Source of the DNA: Oscillospiraceae bacterium
GTDB taxonomy: Bacteria; Bacillota; Clostridia; Oscillospirales; JAAYXM01
Direction: 5' to 3'
NCBI GenBank assembly: GCA_015067485.1
Contig: SVMJ01000003.1
Span: 1-64,000 of the forward strand
DNA length: 64,000 nt
A program made the translations under genes and the position numbers. The notes below the pieces were generated by a model that was given only the letters and a program-made list of their open reading frames with translations, made no database searches and had not been told where the DNA came from. Every line of letters begins with the position of its first letter. Positions within the stretch are counted from its first letter, which is position 1. Below are positions 38,222-49,700 of the stretch, in pieces.

Positions 38222-39557
38222 ATGTATGTCTTCGATCAACTTCCGTGAATTTGGTGTGCGCACCATCCCAGAACAATTCAACAGGACCGGTTTCACCGTG
38301 ACGGTTCTTTTCAATGATGAACTCAGCCACACCCGGGCGTTCACACTCTTCCTTGGTGTAATAATCATCACGGTGGATGAAAATAACAATGTCTGCATCC
38401 TGTTCGATGGAACCGGATTCGCGTAAGTCAGAAAGGCGCGGACGGCGATCCTTCTCACTACGGGTTTCGGAAGCACGCGAAAGCTGAGACAAGCAGATAA
38501 CCGGAACATCGAGTTCCTTTGCCATAATCTTCAAAGAACGGGTCAATTCCGAAACTTCCTGCACACGGTTATCAATCCTGCGACCGGAGCGCATCAACTG
38601 TAAGTAGTCGATGATAACCATACCCAGTTCGTCCCCAAGGCGGCGACATTTTGCCTTCATTTCAGCAACCGTGATGCCGGATGTATCATCCAGATAAATC
38701 TTGGTTTTCGAGAGTTCATTGGAAGTATGTGCAATGGAGATCCACTCGTCTTCACTAAGCGTACCCATACGCAACTTTTTGGAATCGATCAAACCTTCGC
38801 TGGAAATCAAGCGAAGAGCCAACTGTGCGTTTGACATTTCAAGTGAGAACATGACAATCGCTTTTTTAGAGCTTTTTGCGGCATTGACCAGGAAGTTTAG
38901 TCCCGCACTCGTTTTACCCATACCCGGACGAGCCGCAAGCAAAATTAAGTCGGAATTATTAAAACCGGTTAAAAATGCGTCCAAATCACGGAAACCGGAA
39001 GAAATCCCTGGGAGTTTTCCTTGATTCTTTGCCAAAACGCCCAAATGTTCATAGACGTTTTCCAAAACACGGTGAATCGGGGTAAGACCTTTATGGTCAC
39101 GCGAATCGCGGATGGAATAAATCTTTTGCTCAGACAGTTCCACCAACTCTTCTGCGGTCCCCTCACCGCCCATTGCAAGTTCTCCGATTTCTGCGGCGGT
39201 ATCGTTCAGCGAGCGTAAAATCGCTTTGTCTTTGACGATTTTTGCATAACTCTGAACATTTGCCGCGGTCGGTGTGATCTCCATCAGTTGGAAGAAATAC
39301 TGGCGTCCACCGGCTGCATCAGCCAGCCCCTGCTCTTCCAAACGATTCAAAACCGTGACCGCATCAATGATCTCATTCATGACGAACATGGAAGAGATTG
39401 CTTCAAAGATATGGCGGTTTTGCGTCATGTAAAAGTCATCCGCACGCAAAAACTCAATCATTTCCGGGATGCATTGGGGATCAATCAGCATGGAACCCAA
39501 AACCGATTGTTCCGCCTCGTTGCTATGCGGCGTCTGACGACCTAATAACTGATCCAT
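38214..39557 (-). CDS. dnaB: Replicative DNA helicase DnaB
   Basis: PHSNEAEQSVLGSMLID, LAARPGMGKTS, LSQLSRASETRSEKDRRPRLSDLRESGSIEQDADIV. Confidence 0.96.
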   Translation of the reverse strand: MDQLLGRQTPHSNEAEQSVLGSMLIDPQCIPEMIEFLRADDFYMTQNRHIFEAISSMFVMNEIIDAVTVLNRLEEQGLADAAGGRQYFFQLMEITPTAANVQSYAKIVKDKAILRSLNDTAAEIGELAMGGEGTAEELVELSEQKIYSIRDSRDHKGLTPIHRVLENVYEHLGVLAKNQGKLPGISSGFRDLDAFLTGFNNSDLILLAARPGMGKTSAGLNFLVNAAKSSKKAIVMFSLEMSNAQLALRLISSEGLIDSKKLRMGTLSEDEWISIAHTSNELSKTKIYLDDTSGITVAEMKAKCRRLGDELGMVIIDYLQLMRSGRRIDNRVQEVSELTRSLKIMAKELDVPVICLSQLSRASETRSEKDRRPRLSDLRESGSIEQDADIVIFIHRDDYYTKEECERPGVAEFIIEKNRHGETGPVELFWDGAHTKFTEVDRRHTYE

Positions 39558-39580
39558 TCGTAACACTCCTAAAAAGAGTT

Positions 39581-40027
39581 TTATGCTTCCTTAACAGCCA
39601 CCGTCAATGTGCCAACCACTTCGGGATACAGTTTCACTTTGACCTGATAAGAACCGAACTGTTTGATATTCTCGTCCAAAACGATTTTGTGTCTGTCGAT
39701 TTCGATGCCCAGCTGTGCCTTCAAAGCATCCGCGATATCGGAAGACGTAATGGAGCCAAACAGGCGCCCACCGCTACCCGCTTTTGCGGAAATCACAACA
39801 GGAACATCTTTGATTTTATTTGCGATTTCCTGCGCTTCCGCACGTTCACGTTCAATTCTCTTTGCTTCGGATGCCTTCTTCTGATTCATCAGATTGATGT
39901 TATTCGCATTTGCTTCCACAGCCAGGTTCTTCGGGAACAAAAAGTTTCTCGCAAAACCGTCGGAAACATTCACCATTTGTCCTTTTTTACCCTGTCCTTT
40001 TACATCAGCCTGTAAAATTACTTTCAT
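39581..40027 (-). CDS. rplI: 50S ribosomal protein L9
   Basis: [39 protein letters not shown]. Confidence 0.97.
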   Translation of the reverse strand: MKVILQADVKGQGKKGQMVNVSDGFARNFLFPKNLAVEANANNINLMNQKKASEAKRIERERAEAQEIANKIKDVPVVISAKAGSGGRLFGSITSSDIADALKAQLGIEIDRHKIVLDENIKQFGSYQVKVKLYPEVVGTLTVAVKEA

Positions 40028-40039
40028 TGTTTTTCCTCC

Positions 40040-42025
40040 TCATTCATTCTCTAAAACAGAATCGATCGCCTCTGTGAGTTGTTCCAAAACTTCCTCCATG
40101 GTGGCATCTTTGATCTGCGCACCTGCGGTTACCAAATGTCCACCGCCGCCCAGTTTCTCCAAGATGACTTGGACGTTGATATTGCCGAGCGAACGCGCAG
40201 AAATGACGATCGTGTCAAATGCCTTATACAACACAAAAGACGCTTGTACCTTGGTGATGTTCAAAAGTTCATCTGCAGCTTGTGCCGCGGTTGCGCGGTC
40301 GCTCGTTCCGTTATATGCCGCAATTGCAATGTTTCCATTGTACATTTTTGCGGTTTTCACAATGTCTGCACGATCGACATATGAGGTCAGATCATTTTGG
40401 AACAGGCGTTTTACCGCAACCGTATCTGCGCCTGCGCGGCGAAGCATCGCCGCCGCTTCAAAGGTACGGACACCGGTCTTCATTGTGAAGTTCTTGGTAT
40501 CGAGTACGATACCCGCCAAAAGCGCTTCCGCTTCACACGGCAGAATATCCGCGCTATCAAGCAAGTATTGCATCAACTCGGTTACCAATTCGCAAGTAGA
40601 AGACGCGTACGGTTCGTGGAAATGGAACGTCGCATTTTGGATATAATCCGCACCGCGACGGTGATGGTCAATGAGCGCGATTTTGTGTACGGATTCCAAG
40701 AGCGGCTCAGATTCGACATACTGCGGACGGTTGACATCCACTACAACAAGCAGCGTGTTTTTATCCGCATCGATCATGGCATCTTCGACTGAGATGAAAA
40801 CATCCTGATACTCAGGATTTTTCATGATACGCGCACACAGGGCTTCCGCCGGCGTGTCTTCAAGATTGAGCACAATATTTGCGTTTTTTCCAAATTTTCT
40901 CGCAAGGCACATGATGCCCATTGCGGCTCCCACGCAATCGTTATCCGCGTTTTTATGACCCATGACAAGGATATTCGACGCATCTTTCATCAGTTCCGCA
41001 AGAGCGGTCGCCATGACACGGGATTTAACTTTGGTTCTCTTTTCCAGTTCCTGTGCGTGTCCGCCAAAAAACTCAAAATTGAATTTCCCGCGCACAACCG
41101 CCTGATCGCCGCCGCGGGAAAGCGACATATCGATCGAAAGCTGCGCACTTTTGTAATTGTCAAAGAATGTATCGCCATCTTTACCGATGCCGATACTGAG
41201 AGTTGCGACAACCCCGCTTTGGCTGACGATTTTGCGGACATCATCCAGAACCGAGAATTTCTCTTCGCTGTACTGTTTCAAATACTGTTCTTCAAAGATG
41301 AAGAGATATCGGTTTCTTTCATACTTCAGCAGGATACCGTTTACGCGATCCGCCCATGCACCGATTTTGGAATCGATCTGTGCAAGCAAAACCGAACGAC
41401 CAGAGTCGCTGACGCCCTTCATCAACTCGTCGTAGTTGTCAAGCAAGAGAATCGCAGTAACCATACGGGATGCATTGTATTTCTGCAAAAGATGACTGTG
41501 ACTTGTAATGTCGACCCAATAGATGGTTGCCATCAAACTGCGCTTACTGTCGTTAGAACGGGACAATGTGCCGTAAGCGCGGTATACACGTTCTGCGACC
41601 TGAATGTCGTGCGGACACTCGCTTTTCCCTTCCAGCAGCCAGTTTGTGTCAAAATTCGGAAGAACATCCGCAACGTGTGTTTCAAACAAATGCTCGGGTG
41701 CTCCCGTGAGTTCCACGAACTGATCGTTATACCAAATGATCTCATTGGTATCAAGCTTGATAATCGTGATAGGCATCGGAAACTTGATGAGCGTGTCTTT
41801 TGTGGAAGTATGCACCTCATCCAACACACTTTCAATGTTAATCAGCGTTTCTTTGTTTCGCTTGGTGATGACATATCGAAAACGGAAATAAACAACAAAA
41901 GCAACGATAAATTCAACGATTGCAACGATTGGCTGGAACAAAAGGGTTATTCCCGCAAAAATCAGCAGGATCAAAAAACACAAGCGGAATCTCGGTTCTA
42001 AAAAATTGCTGAAACGATTTTTCAC
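40040..42025 (-). CDS. gdpP: GdpP-type c-di-AMP phosphodiesterase (PAS, degenerate GGDEF, DHH/DHHA1)
   Basis: MGHKNADNDCVGAAMG, IDHHRRG, GGGGHLVTAGA; two N-terminal TMs; between rplI and the lyase operon. Confidence 0.92.
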   Translation of the reverse strand: MKNRFSNFLEPRFRLCFLILLIFAGITLLFQPIVAIVEFIVAFVVYFRFRYVITKRNKETLINIESVLDEVHTSTKDTLIKFPMPITIIKLDTNEIIWYNDQFVELTGAPEHLFETHVADVLPNFDTNWLLEGKSECPHDIQVAERVYRAYGTLSRSNDSKRSLMATIYWVDITSHSHLLQKYNASRMVTAILLLDNYDELMKGVSDSGRSVLLAQIDSKIGAWADRVNGILLKYERNRYLFIFEEQYLKQYSEEKFSVLDDVRKIVSQSGVVATLSIGIGKDGDTFFDNYKSAQLSIDMSLSRGGDQAVVRGKFNFEFFGGHAQELEKRTKVKSRVMATALAELMKDASNILVMGHKNADNDCVGAAMGIMCLARKFGKNANIVLNLEDTPAEALCARIMKNPEYQDVFISVEDAMIDADKNTLLVVVDVNRPQYVESEPLLESVHKIALIDHHRRGADYIQNATFHFHEPYASSTCELVTELMQYLLDSADILPCEAEALLAGIVLDTKNFTMKTGVRTFEAAAMLRRAGADTVAVKRLFQNDLTSYVDRADIVKTAKMYNGNIAIAAYNGTSDRATAAQAADELLNITKVQASFVLYKAFDTIVISARSLGNINVQVILEKLGGGGHLVTAGAQIKDATMEEVLEQLTEAIDSVLENE

Positions 42026-42097
42026 CTATGTCACCCTCCTTTCATTGGTTAAAGAATATTATAACAAAAAAAAGCACCAATGACAATCATTTTATAC

Positions 42098-42140
42098 AAA
42101 TAAATGGCGGTTAATCGAAAAAATTAACCGCCATTTATTT
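42098..42140 (-). terminator. Strong terminator at the end of the lyase/amidohydrolase operon
   Basis: AAATAAATGGCGGTTAAT..ATTAACCGCCATTTATTT. Confidence 0.85.
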
Positions 42141-42922
42141 TAATTCATCCAGCCTTTGTCTCTGATATTTTTGCAAGTCAGGATTTTCTCTTTTTCTTCT
42201 TCGGGAATATCTGCTGTTTCAACTAAAAGCCGTGTGCTTTTCAAGACGAAGATCGGAGCCATGGAACCGTACAGAAGACGATCGGTTCGATTCTGTTTAT
42301 ACAAATCATCCACAATGTAGAGTCCTGTACGCATCGCACTGCATTCCCAGTAGATATCCGCTGTTGTATCCATACCCTCCAAAATCGGACGGAGATACAA
42401 CATATCGCCGTGCCACGCACCGCAAATAATTGCTTTCATGGATTTGTTGAGATAGAAAAAGTCGATCAACTCACCCAAATTGACAGTGCGTGGATGGAAG
42501 AAATATGTATTACGTTCATCTTCCATGCGAATCGTGATAAACACAATCAGATCGTACTCACGGATGACATCGCACACAGCACGAACTTTGTCGTCAGTCA
42601 AATTATATCCATGAAAACCGGGGAGCAAGCGAACACCGCGAATCCCCCATTCTTTGACAGCACGGTGAATGCTATCAATTGTACCCGGAAGCATTGGGTT
42701 TACCGTCAAAACATGATGGTAATTCGGCTCACCCTTAATCGCCTGATGCAGTTCTGCATCTGCTTCCCACGGATCATTGTAGAAAATCGCTTCCAAACTG
42801 GAAACAAAGCCCCCCTCGATTCCGTTTTGCTGATGCAGTTTCTTGATCTCTTCAAAACTGTTGCGGCGCACTTTGTGAAACGGCCAATTGCCAACATAGC
42901 AGTTACAATCAAATTGAATCAT
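42140..42922 (-). CDS. Amidohydrolase-2-like protein lacking canonical metal ligands
   Basis: MIQFDCNCYVGNWPFHKVRRNSFEEI..; similar length/layout to neighbour but HxH replaced by NCY and GSD by GSM. Confidence 0.75.
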   Translation of the reverse strand: MIQFDCNCYVGNWPFHKVRRNSFEEIKKLHQQNGIEGGFVSSLEAIFYNDPWEADAELHQAIKGEPNYHHVLTVNPMLPGTIDSIHRAVKEWGIRGVRLLPGFHGYNLTDDKVRAVCDVIREYDLIVFITIRMEDERNTYFFHPRTVNLGELIDFFYLNKSMKAIICGAWHGDMLYLRPILEGMDTTADIYWECSAMRTGLYIVDDLYKQNRTDRLLYGSMAPIFVLKSTRLLVETADIPEEEKEKILTCKNIRDKGWMN

Positions 42923-42935
42923 TCAGCGCACCTCC

Positions 42936-43688
42936 CTACAGTTTAAAATTGCGATCAAACAACTTCTCTGCATTTTTCCAGAAAATCAATTCGCGTTCTT
43001 CTTCGCTCATATCCACTTCCAGGATCTTGCCCAGATTACTTGTGTAGATGCCGGGCAGATCAGAACCGTGCAAAATGCGCTCAGCGCCCAAAAGTTCGTA
43101 TGTATACGGCAACATATCGCCCCAGTAACTGGAAAGCGAATAGTCCACCCATACATTGGGCAAATCGCGAATACAAGGAATGCCGTGGTAGGCGTTACCG
43201 CCCAAATGTGCCATCAAAATCTTGAGTTTTGGGAATTTACGTGCAAGATTTGCAACGTGTTCCCCTGTACTCTCATAATGAAGCTGTCCAACCACTTTGT
43301 AGAAACAGTGGATCAAAACCGGGACACCGTATTCGATCATTTTTTCGGCAAGCGGTTCCACTTCCGGTGCATCGCAAGTGGTTGCGACCCAAAGTTTCAC
43401 GCCGCTCATTCCCTGATCTTCAACCCCGCGTTTTAACATGTCCATCGCTTTTGGGTGTGCAGGATTGACATAGACATACCCACGGATACGATCAGGCTGT
43501 TCCTTGCAGAACTTCGCGATTTCAGCATTCCCCTCTACTAACCCTTCCCAGCTGGGATAATGAAATGCTCCATCGATCGCAGAAACGCAAGAAATATCAA
43601 TGCCATATCGATCCATTGCACCAAGCAGAAGTTTCTTCGCTGCTTCAAAATCTCGACCAAATAAGTGGGTATGCACATCTACTACCAT
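42936..43688 (-). CDS. Amidohydrolase-2 family (PF04909-like) metal-dependent hydrolase
   Basis: VVDVHTHLFG, PVLIHCFY, ILMAHLGGNAYHGI, ILHGSDLPG. Confidence 0.88.
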   Translation of the reverse strand: MVVDVHTHLFGRDFEAAKKLLLGAMDRYGIDISCVSAIDGAFHYPSWEGLVEGNAEIAKFCKEQPDRIRGYVYVNPAHPKAMDMLKRGVEDQGMSGVKLWVATTCDAPEVEPLAEKMIEYGVPVLIHCFYKVVGQLHYESTGEHVANLARKFPKLKILMAHLGGNAYHGIPCIRDLPNVWVDYSLSSYWGDMLPYTYELLGAERILHGSDLPGIYTSNLGKILEVDMSEEERELIFWKNAEKLFDRNFKL

Positions 43689-43715
43689 AGTTTTGACTCC
43701 TTTTGTATCAGTGTT

Positions 43716-46700
43716 TTACTGTTCTACAGTATCAACGATGTAATGCAAATAGGACAGTTCACTCTCATTGTAGCGATCCGCATCATTCAGCGCCGCTTTT
43801 GCGATTTGATAAAGACTTCTCGCAACCGAAGTGTTTCCGTAAACAGTTTGCACGATACCATCTTTGTCGCGGTATGTCAAATACGTTCTTGCAGTGGTAT
43901 TACGTGCAAATCTAGTTTCCGGAATACCGTACAAAACAGCGGTATACTGATTGTACTTTTCGGTAATCGCATAAAGATTCTTCGCAGGAACACGAGCAAC
44001 CGCATGCCCATTCAAAACTGCACCGAGTACGATCTCGTCCCTACTCTGAACATCAGCGCTCGGAATGAGCAAGATGCCGTACTCGATTTCAGTTGCTCCT
44101 TCGTCTTCCAGACGCTGCAAGGCAGCACGGTCCATATTCGCAATATAGCGGATACCTTGTAAACCTTTGAGACGAATTTGCGCACCCAAAATCAGATCCG
44201 GCGCTTTTGCACGAACTTTAATCGGAACGGTGATGGTATCGGTGAGCGATCCGCTTGTTGCGGTAAATGTTGCGGAGTAATCACCATACTCGGTCGGTGT
44301 CCAGGTAAGCGTCTTGGTGAGCGGGTCAAACTTAGCATCCTTCGGAGCATCGGTCATTTTATAACTGATAATGTTACCGTTGGAACTGTTTGCGTTGACC
44401 GTCAGCTTATATTCATGGTCACAAGCCGCAATCTGCTCAGAAACTGCATCAAAAGTCAATGTTTCCGCGGGCTGTTCCGGTGTTGCAACAGGTTCAAACG
44501 TTTTTGAGCGCGGGATGGTAAATGTCATTCCGACTGCCACATCAAACGACGACGCACTTCCTCGAGTCAAAGTAGTATCGCCCAAGTGTAACTTTGCACT
44601 CTTGTCGGAAATTCTTGTAACACCCTTGATCTGATAGCACGCATTGTAGTTGCTCGAATTGTTGACATTGATGAATCGCCCGTCCAAATCACTAAAATCA
44701 ACCGCCTGATCAAAAGTAACAATAAGATTGTTTGCAAATGCAAGTCCCTTTGTGAAGTCGGTGATTTTCCCTGTGTAAGAAGCAGTCGGCATGGTGTACG
44801 AAGCGATCTGAGTTCCGTCGTTGATGTACGCATACTCAACCTCACCGTTTCTCAACGAGTAAACGCCGAATGCACCTGTGAAATCAAATTTGTCGTCGAT
44901 TCGCCATGTTACCTGGTTATTGGTCGAGAACATAACGTAGTCAACACGACCGTCAGCCAAAGTAATCTTAACCGCTCTTGCTGCATCGTTCGTACCAAAT
45001 TCCGCGCCGCCGCTTCGTTTCATTGAGACAAGATCTTCGGAAACGATGAATCGGTTATTGCAATACGGCTCAAAAATAGTCATATAGAGCGACTTGAGAT
45101 TACTACCGGTTCTGCGGACCAATGCAAACTGCAGCCAACTCGGGTTCCCGTTGATGATCGGCGGTCTACCAAGCGCTGTTGCAACATCGGTTGCCGTAAA
45201 ATCGTTTATCTGCGTCATGCGAAGATGCTTGTTTCCCGGAGTAGTTGAATGGTTCTTGAAATCCGTAATCGCGAAATCAATTGCAAACTTGGACGACGGA
45301 GCGGTATCCTTTTTCACATTGGTAAGTCCGTCATGACCGCTTGATACATTACCCGGTCCATATGCAACCGATGTACCGGCATAAGTTCCGCTCTGTTCCA
45401 CAAGATTCAGACCGGTTGTTTCCGCGATACTGTTGGAAAGTGCGTGAAAACTGTAAATGTGCGTACTACCACCGATGATACGGAAGAAGTCAACACCGTA
45501 ACTGTTTCCGTTTCCTGCATCCACCATCACAACCGCACGGCGGTAAACCGACGCTGCGTCATAAGCAGTCGGTGCATCAACATCCATGACCTTGACGCGA
45601 TCGGTATGATCAAAGTGCAACGGTTTGCTGTTGTAGAAGTTATCATTTTGGCTTCTGTTATTAACCTGAACGGTATTGTGGATAATAGTGGAACGTTCCC
45701 AGTTGACAATATCATTCGTAGCAAGTGTGGTGCTCGGATAACCCATATCCGGTGCCAGCGCAAGACCGAATGCATCAATACCCAGATTGAGCTTTGCAGG
45801 ATGTGCGTGTCCCTGAGTAGAACCGTAATTCATCCAGAAATCCTGCTGGGTGTCAGCGATGTTCGTGAGAGTTCCGTTACGCAAAACCGCAAATCCGTAG
45901 TCGGTCAGCTGCATACTCTTGTCAAACGGATATTCACCGTACTTGTCAATAATCGTTTGCACTGCGCTCTGCAATTTCGAAGTATCATCAAAGATGGAAC
46001 CTTTCATTCCTGCTACTGTGTTTCCGTTGAGGAAATACAGCATCTGTCCGATTTCCACATCATTCGTACGCATAAACACAGGAATCATTGCAGCAAGGCT
46101 GATGGAAAGGTCCTGTGAATCAACACCGCTGAAATCACCGATCGTCGCAGTTTTTTTCCGTAACAGTGTGAGTGGGAAGTTCATCTTGAACATCTTGACG
46201 ACTTTTGGATTTGCATACAAATCGGCACCGGAATAGCGGTCATAGCCGTCCAATGTCTCAGAAATACTTTGCATAGAAGTTGCCCAACCGTAGTTATAAC
46301 TCGGAGCACCTTCATTACCCGCTCCGTCGCGGCTGACACTTTCCAAAATGGCAGCACTGACCGCGCCTCCGCCATCCATCATCCAATTCAGCAAGGTAGA
46401 TGTTTCAGGCAGCGTGTCAAGTACAACTGCAACCGCCGCTGCAGTACTCTGATGGTAGCCAAAGTTACCGTAAATACGCTTATCGTAAAGCGCGCTGATC
46501 GCTTCACGCAGGAAATTGTCGTCAATATTCTGACGAATCAAGTTACCTGTGGTCTTTTGATTGGTCATGTTATATTTGCTTGCCTTCTCAGACAGGAACG
46601 AGATGACCCCCGGATCATCGTAAACATCAAAGACAGCATCATAAGCTTTTGCTAAACCGGTTACCAATCCGGTCTCCCAAATACCGCCCAAGATCTTACC

Positions 46701-49700
46701 GCCATGCCATCCGTTGTTCCAGTACTTCGGATCATATGTTCCCGTGTCCATAGCAGGATAAACGTCCGCAATGCGGTCAAGCAAGATTGCCGCCAAACGT
46801 CCGTGCCGCACATCACCGGTGAAAAGATACGCTGTTGAACTTGCCTCGATAACTTTGGGAATATAACCGTTATACCAAAGAGCCCAGTGGTTATAATACG
46901 CGATGTATGTATGGGTTTCTTCCCAGGTTTCTCCGGTTCCTGTGCTAAAGGTTTTTCCGGTACGGTAACCGTAACCATCATCAACGCCCCAACCGGTTCC
47001 CTTTTCCGGATACTCAGTATTTTTCAAATACTGAGCACCGTTCTTCTTTGCCAGTTCATAACTCCAGTTGCCATTGGCATCAATGCCGGTTTTATAATAT
47101 GATTCAAAATCGTTGGACGGGAAAGTACGACGACAAGAAGGACAAATGACTTTCCAAGGATTTTCCTCAACACTAAATTGATATGCATAGTTACTGCCGG
47201 TCAATGCAACAATATCGACCCCGCAATAACGGCAAACATTATGTTTCGGGTCATAACGGTAACCCACGCGAATGCTACGCGGAAGTTCCTGAGTGGTGAT
47301 CATCGACCAAAGGGTTTCTTCGCCCTTTGTAAGATAATACTCAGATGCCTTGATATAGTTATCGACCATATCACTTGCCCAGGTATATTTCTCCGCATTT
47401 TCCTTCGCATTTGCACGTTTTTCTTCCGTATAGTAAGACGATCTGGTCTTTCCCGCACGGATGTCAAACGTCTTATCCGGCGTTGTAACCGAAACGCCAT
47501 TGAACGTAACGGTTGCGCGCACGGTAACTGTACCGGCAACAACACCGGTCAACGTATTACCGGACAATGTCGCCGCACCCGCGGGAGACGTGGAAACGAT
47601 CGTATATGTTGCACTTGCTTGGTCCAAAGGCATATCAGCACCGTATTCCAAAGTGCCTTTTACACGTAGAGTCAAAGTATTTCCGACCGGAACCATCTCT
47701 TTATTTGCAACAATAGCGCTTTCCAATTTGCTATAGCCGGTAACAGACACGGTCACGGGGCGCAGTTCAAACGAAGATGTCCCGTCATTGAGTGTTAAAT
47801 AAACGGTCGCACTTCCCTGGTTATGCGCAGTAATTACCCCGTCGGAAGAAACCGATGCGACTGTTGGATCTGAAGATGTATAAACGACGCTATACGGAGT
47901 TTTCGTATAGTCGTTTCCATCCACAGAATACGCTTTGACTGTGATTTTGCTCTGCACGCCGACATTCAATTCGGTTCCTTCAGTGGTACAATCAATTTCA
48001 CCGAGTTCATCAGCCGCTTTTACCGTGGTCGTAATCGAAGCAGTTGACGATACACCGTCCACTACCGTGGTCAATGAAATCTTTGTCTCGCCGACAGCGC
48101 GACCTGTGATCTCGACATATGCTTCCTTTCCATCGTCGCTGTAGACAACTTTCGCAGTTGCAACCGTTCTTTTAGAACTGCTGACCGTGATACGGGTTGC
48201 CAAAGATGCATCAAGCGGGAGCATATCCTTTTCAAAAACAATATCGAAACGTTCGGTTTGACCAACCGGAATGGTCTTATCGAGAAGCAATGCCGAGTAC
48301 GGAAGGCCTGCCCCCGGACGATTGAGCGAGAAGTTGGTGATAAAGAACGAAGGGGTCTCGATACCGGTGTCCTGTGCCCCGGTCATAACCAAAGTAAGAA
48401 GATAATCCCCGGCTTCCAGATAACGTGCGGTGAATGTTTTCGAAACATCTAATTTCGAATTGACAGAATAACCGCTTACCGTATCTAAGAAATAGAGCGG
48501 ATCGCGCGGGTTGATCGCATCGATCGGAGCCAAATAATACGATACATCACCAAAATTTGTATACTGACTGAAAACAGTTTTCGGGATGAAAATACCGGAT
48601 TCTTCCACGCGAATACGATACGAGCACCAGCCACCAATCGGTGTGCTCCAGGACGGGCCACGACCTGCGGAACTTGCAGTCCATGTCAGTTCGGAAGATT
48701 CACTCACAGAATCGAACATCCACGGATCACTCGGAATCGAAAGAGACACTTCGTCCATATGCCCTTTTGTGGTCATACCAAACGATTTGATGGTTTGAGG
48801 TGCATAGCCATCCGCAGCAGATGTGCCATAATGCAACTTCAAAAAATTATAGGTATAGGAATCGGTGCGCGGCAAGATGGTTACCGGAATGGAAAGGTTT
48901 GTGGTGCACTCTTGATAAGTTGCGGAAACGATCAGATTTGTCTGTCCTTCCATTGAACCGACAAAGGTGATAGAGACAGTTCCGTCATTTGCGCGCGAAA
49001 CAACCGCATTGATCATCTCTGCATTTTCACCTTTTGCAAAGATTGCTACGTTAACCATATTGACGGGTTCGCCACCCAAAGTAGCATCAACATTAAACGT
49101 TGTTGTTTCGCCTTTAATAACGGAATATGCACTTTTACCATTGTGAGAAAGAGTTACAGCATTCTCGGGCACAGTAACAGTAACCGGAATGTAGGAGCTC
49201 TTGGTCTCGCCCGCAACCACTGCAGACACAGTTACCCCGGTTACGCCGCTCTTCAAACCGTGCACAGACAAGTAGACACGGCTTTTGTCTTCAGAATAAG
49301 AAAGGCTTGCGGTTGCAATTTTTGTATCAGCAGAAATAACGCGTAAATCGGTGGCATTGGCAAATCCAACCGGAGTTCCGTCAAGGGACAAAGTGATCTC
49401 TTGCTGAATGTCGCTTCCCTCTTCCACAGATACAGGTTCTGTATCAAATGAATAGGTTAGCTGATGATGTTTTGCTAAGAAAGAACTAGTATAAAGATAG
49501 AGATCGCCTGCATTCAAGTCAGAAGAATCATCAAACACATAGGAAAGAACATAATCACCCGCAGTTAATTCCTTTGTGCAAAGATACGCCTCAAGATTCG
49601 CATTGATCGCGGAAGCGTAAGAATTGATCGTGCCGATGTAGTAGCTCTCATCACGCGGAGAACTCGCCAAAACCGGTGCAAGATAGATTTTCACTCTGCC

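Noticed and set aside
38222-38509. N-terminal 96-aa extension of the tilS ORF
   Set aside because: Overlaps dnaB in another frame; TilS homology begins at MSNLYRTFLR near 38221.
38214-39557. Intein in DnaB
   Set aside because: Walker A and later helicase motifs are contiguous at normal spacing (448 aa); no insertion.
40955-42001. 348-aa plus-strand ORF
   Set aside because: Antisense to gdpP, no RBS or domain; spurious.
45444-46118. 224-aa plus-strand ORF inside the giant lyase gene
   Set aside because: Antisense to a continuous, domain-bearing ORF; no independent support.
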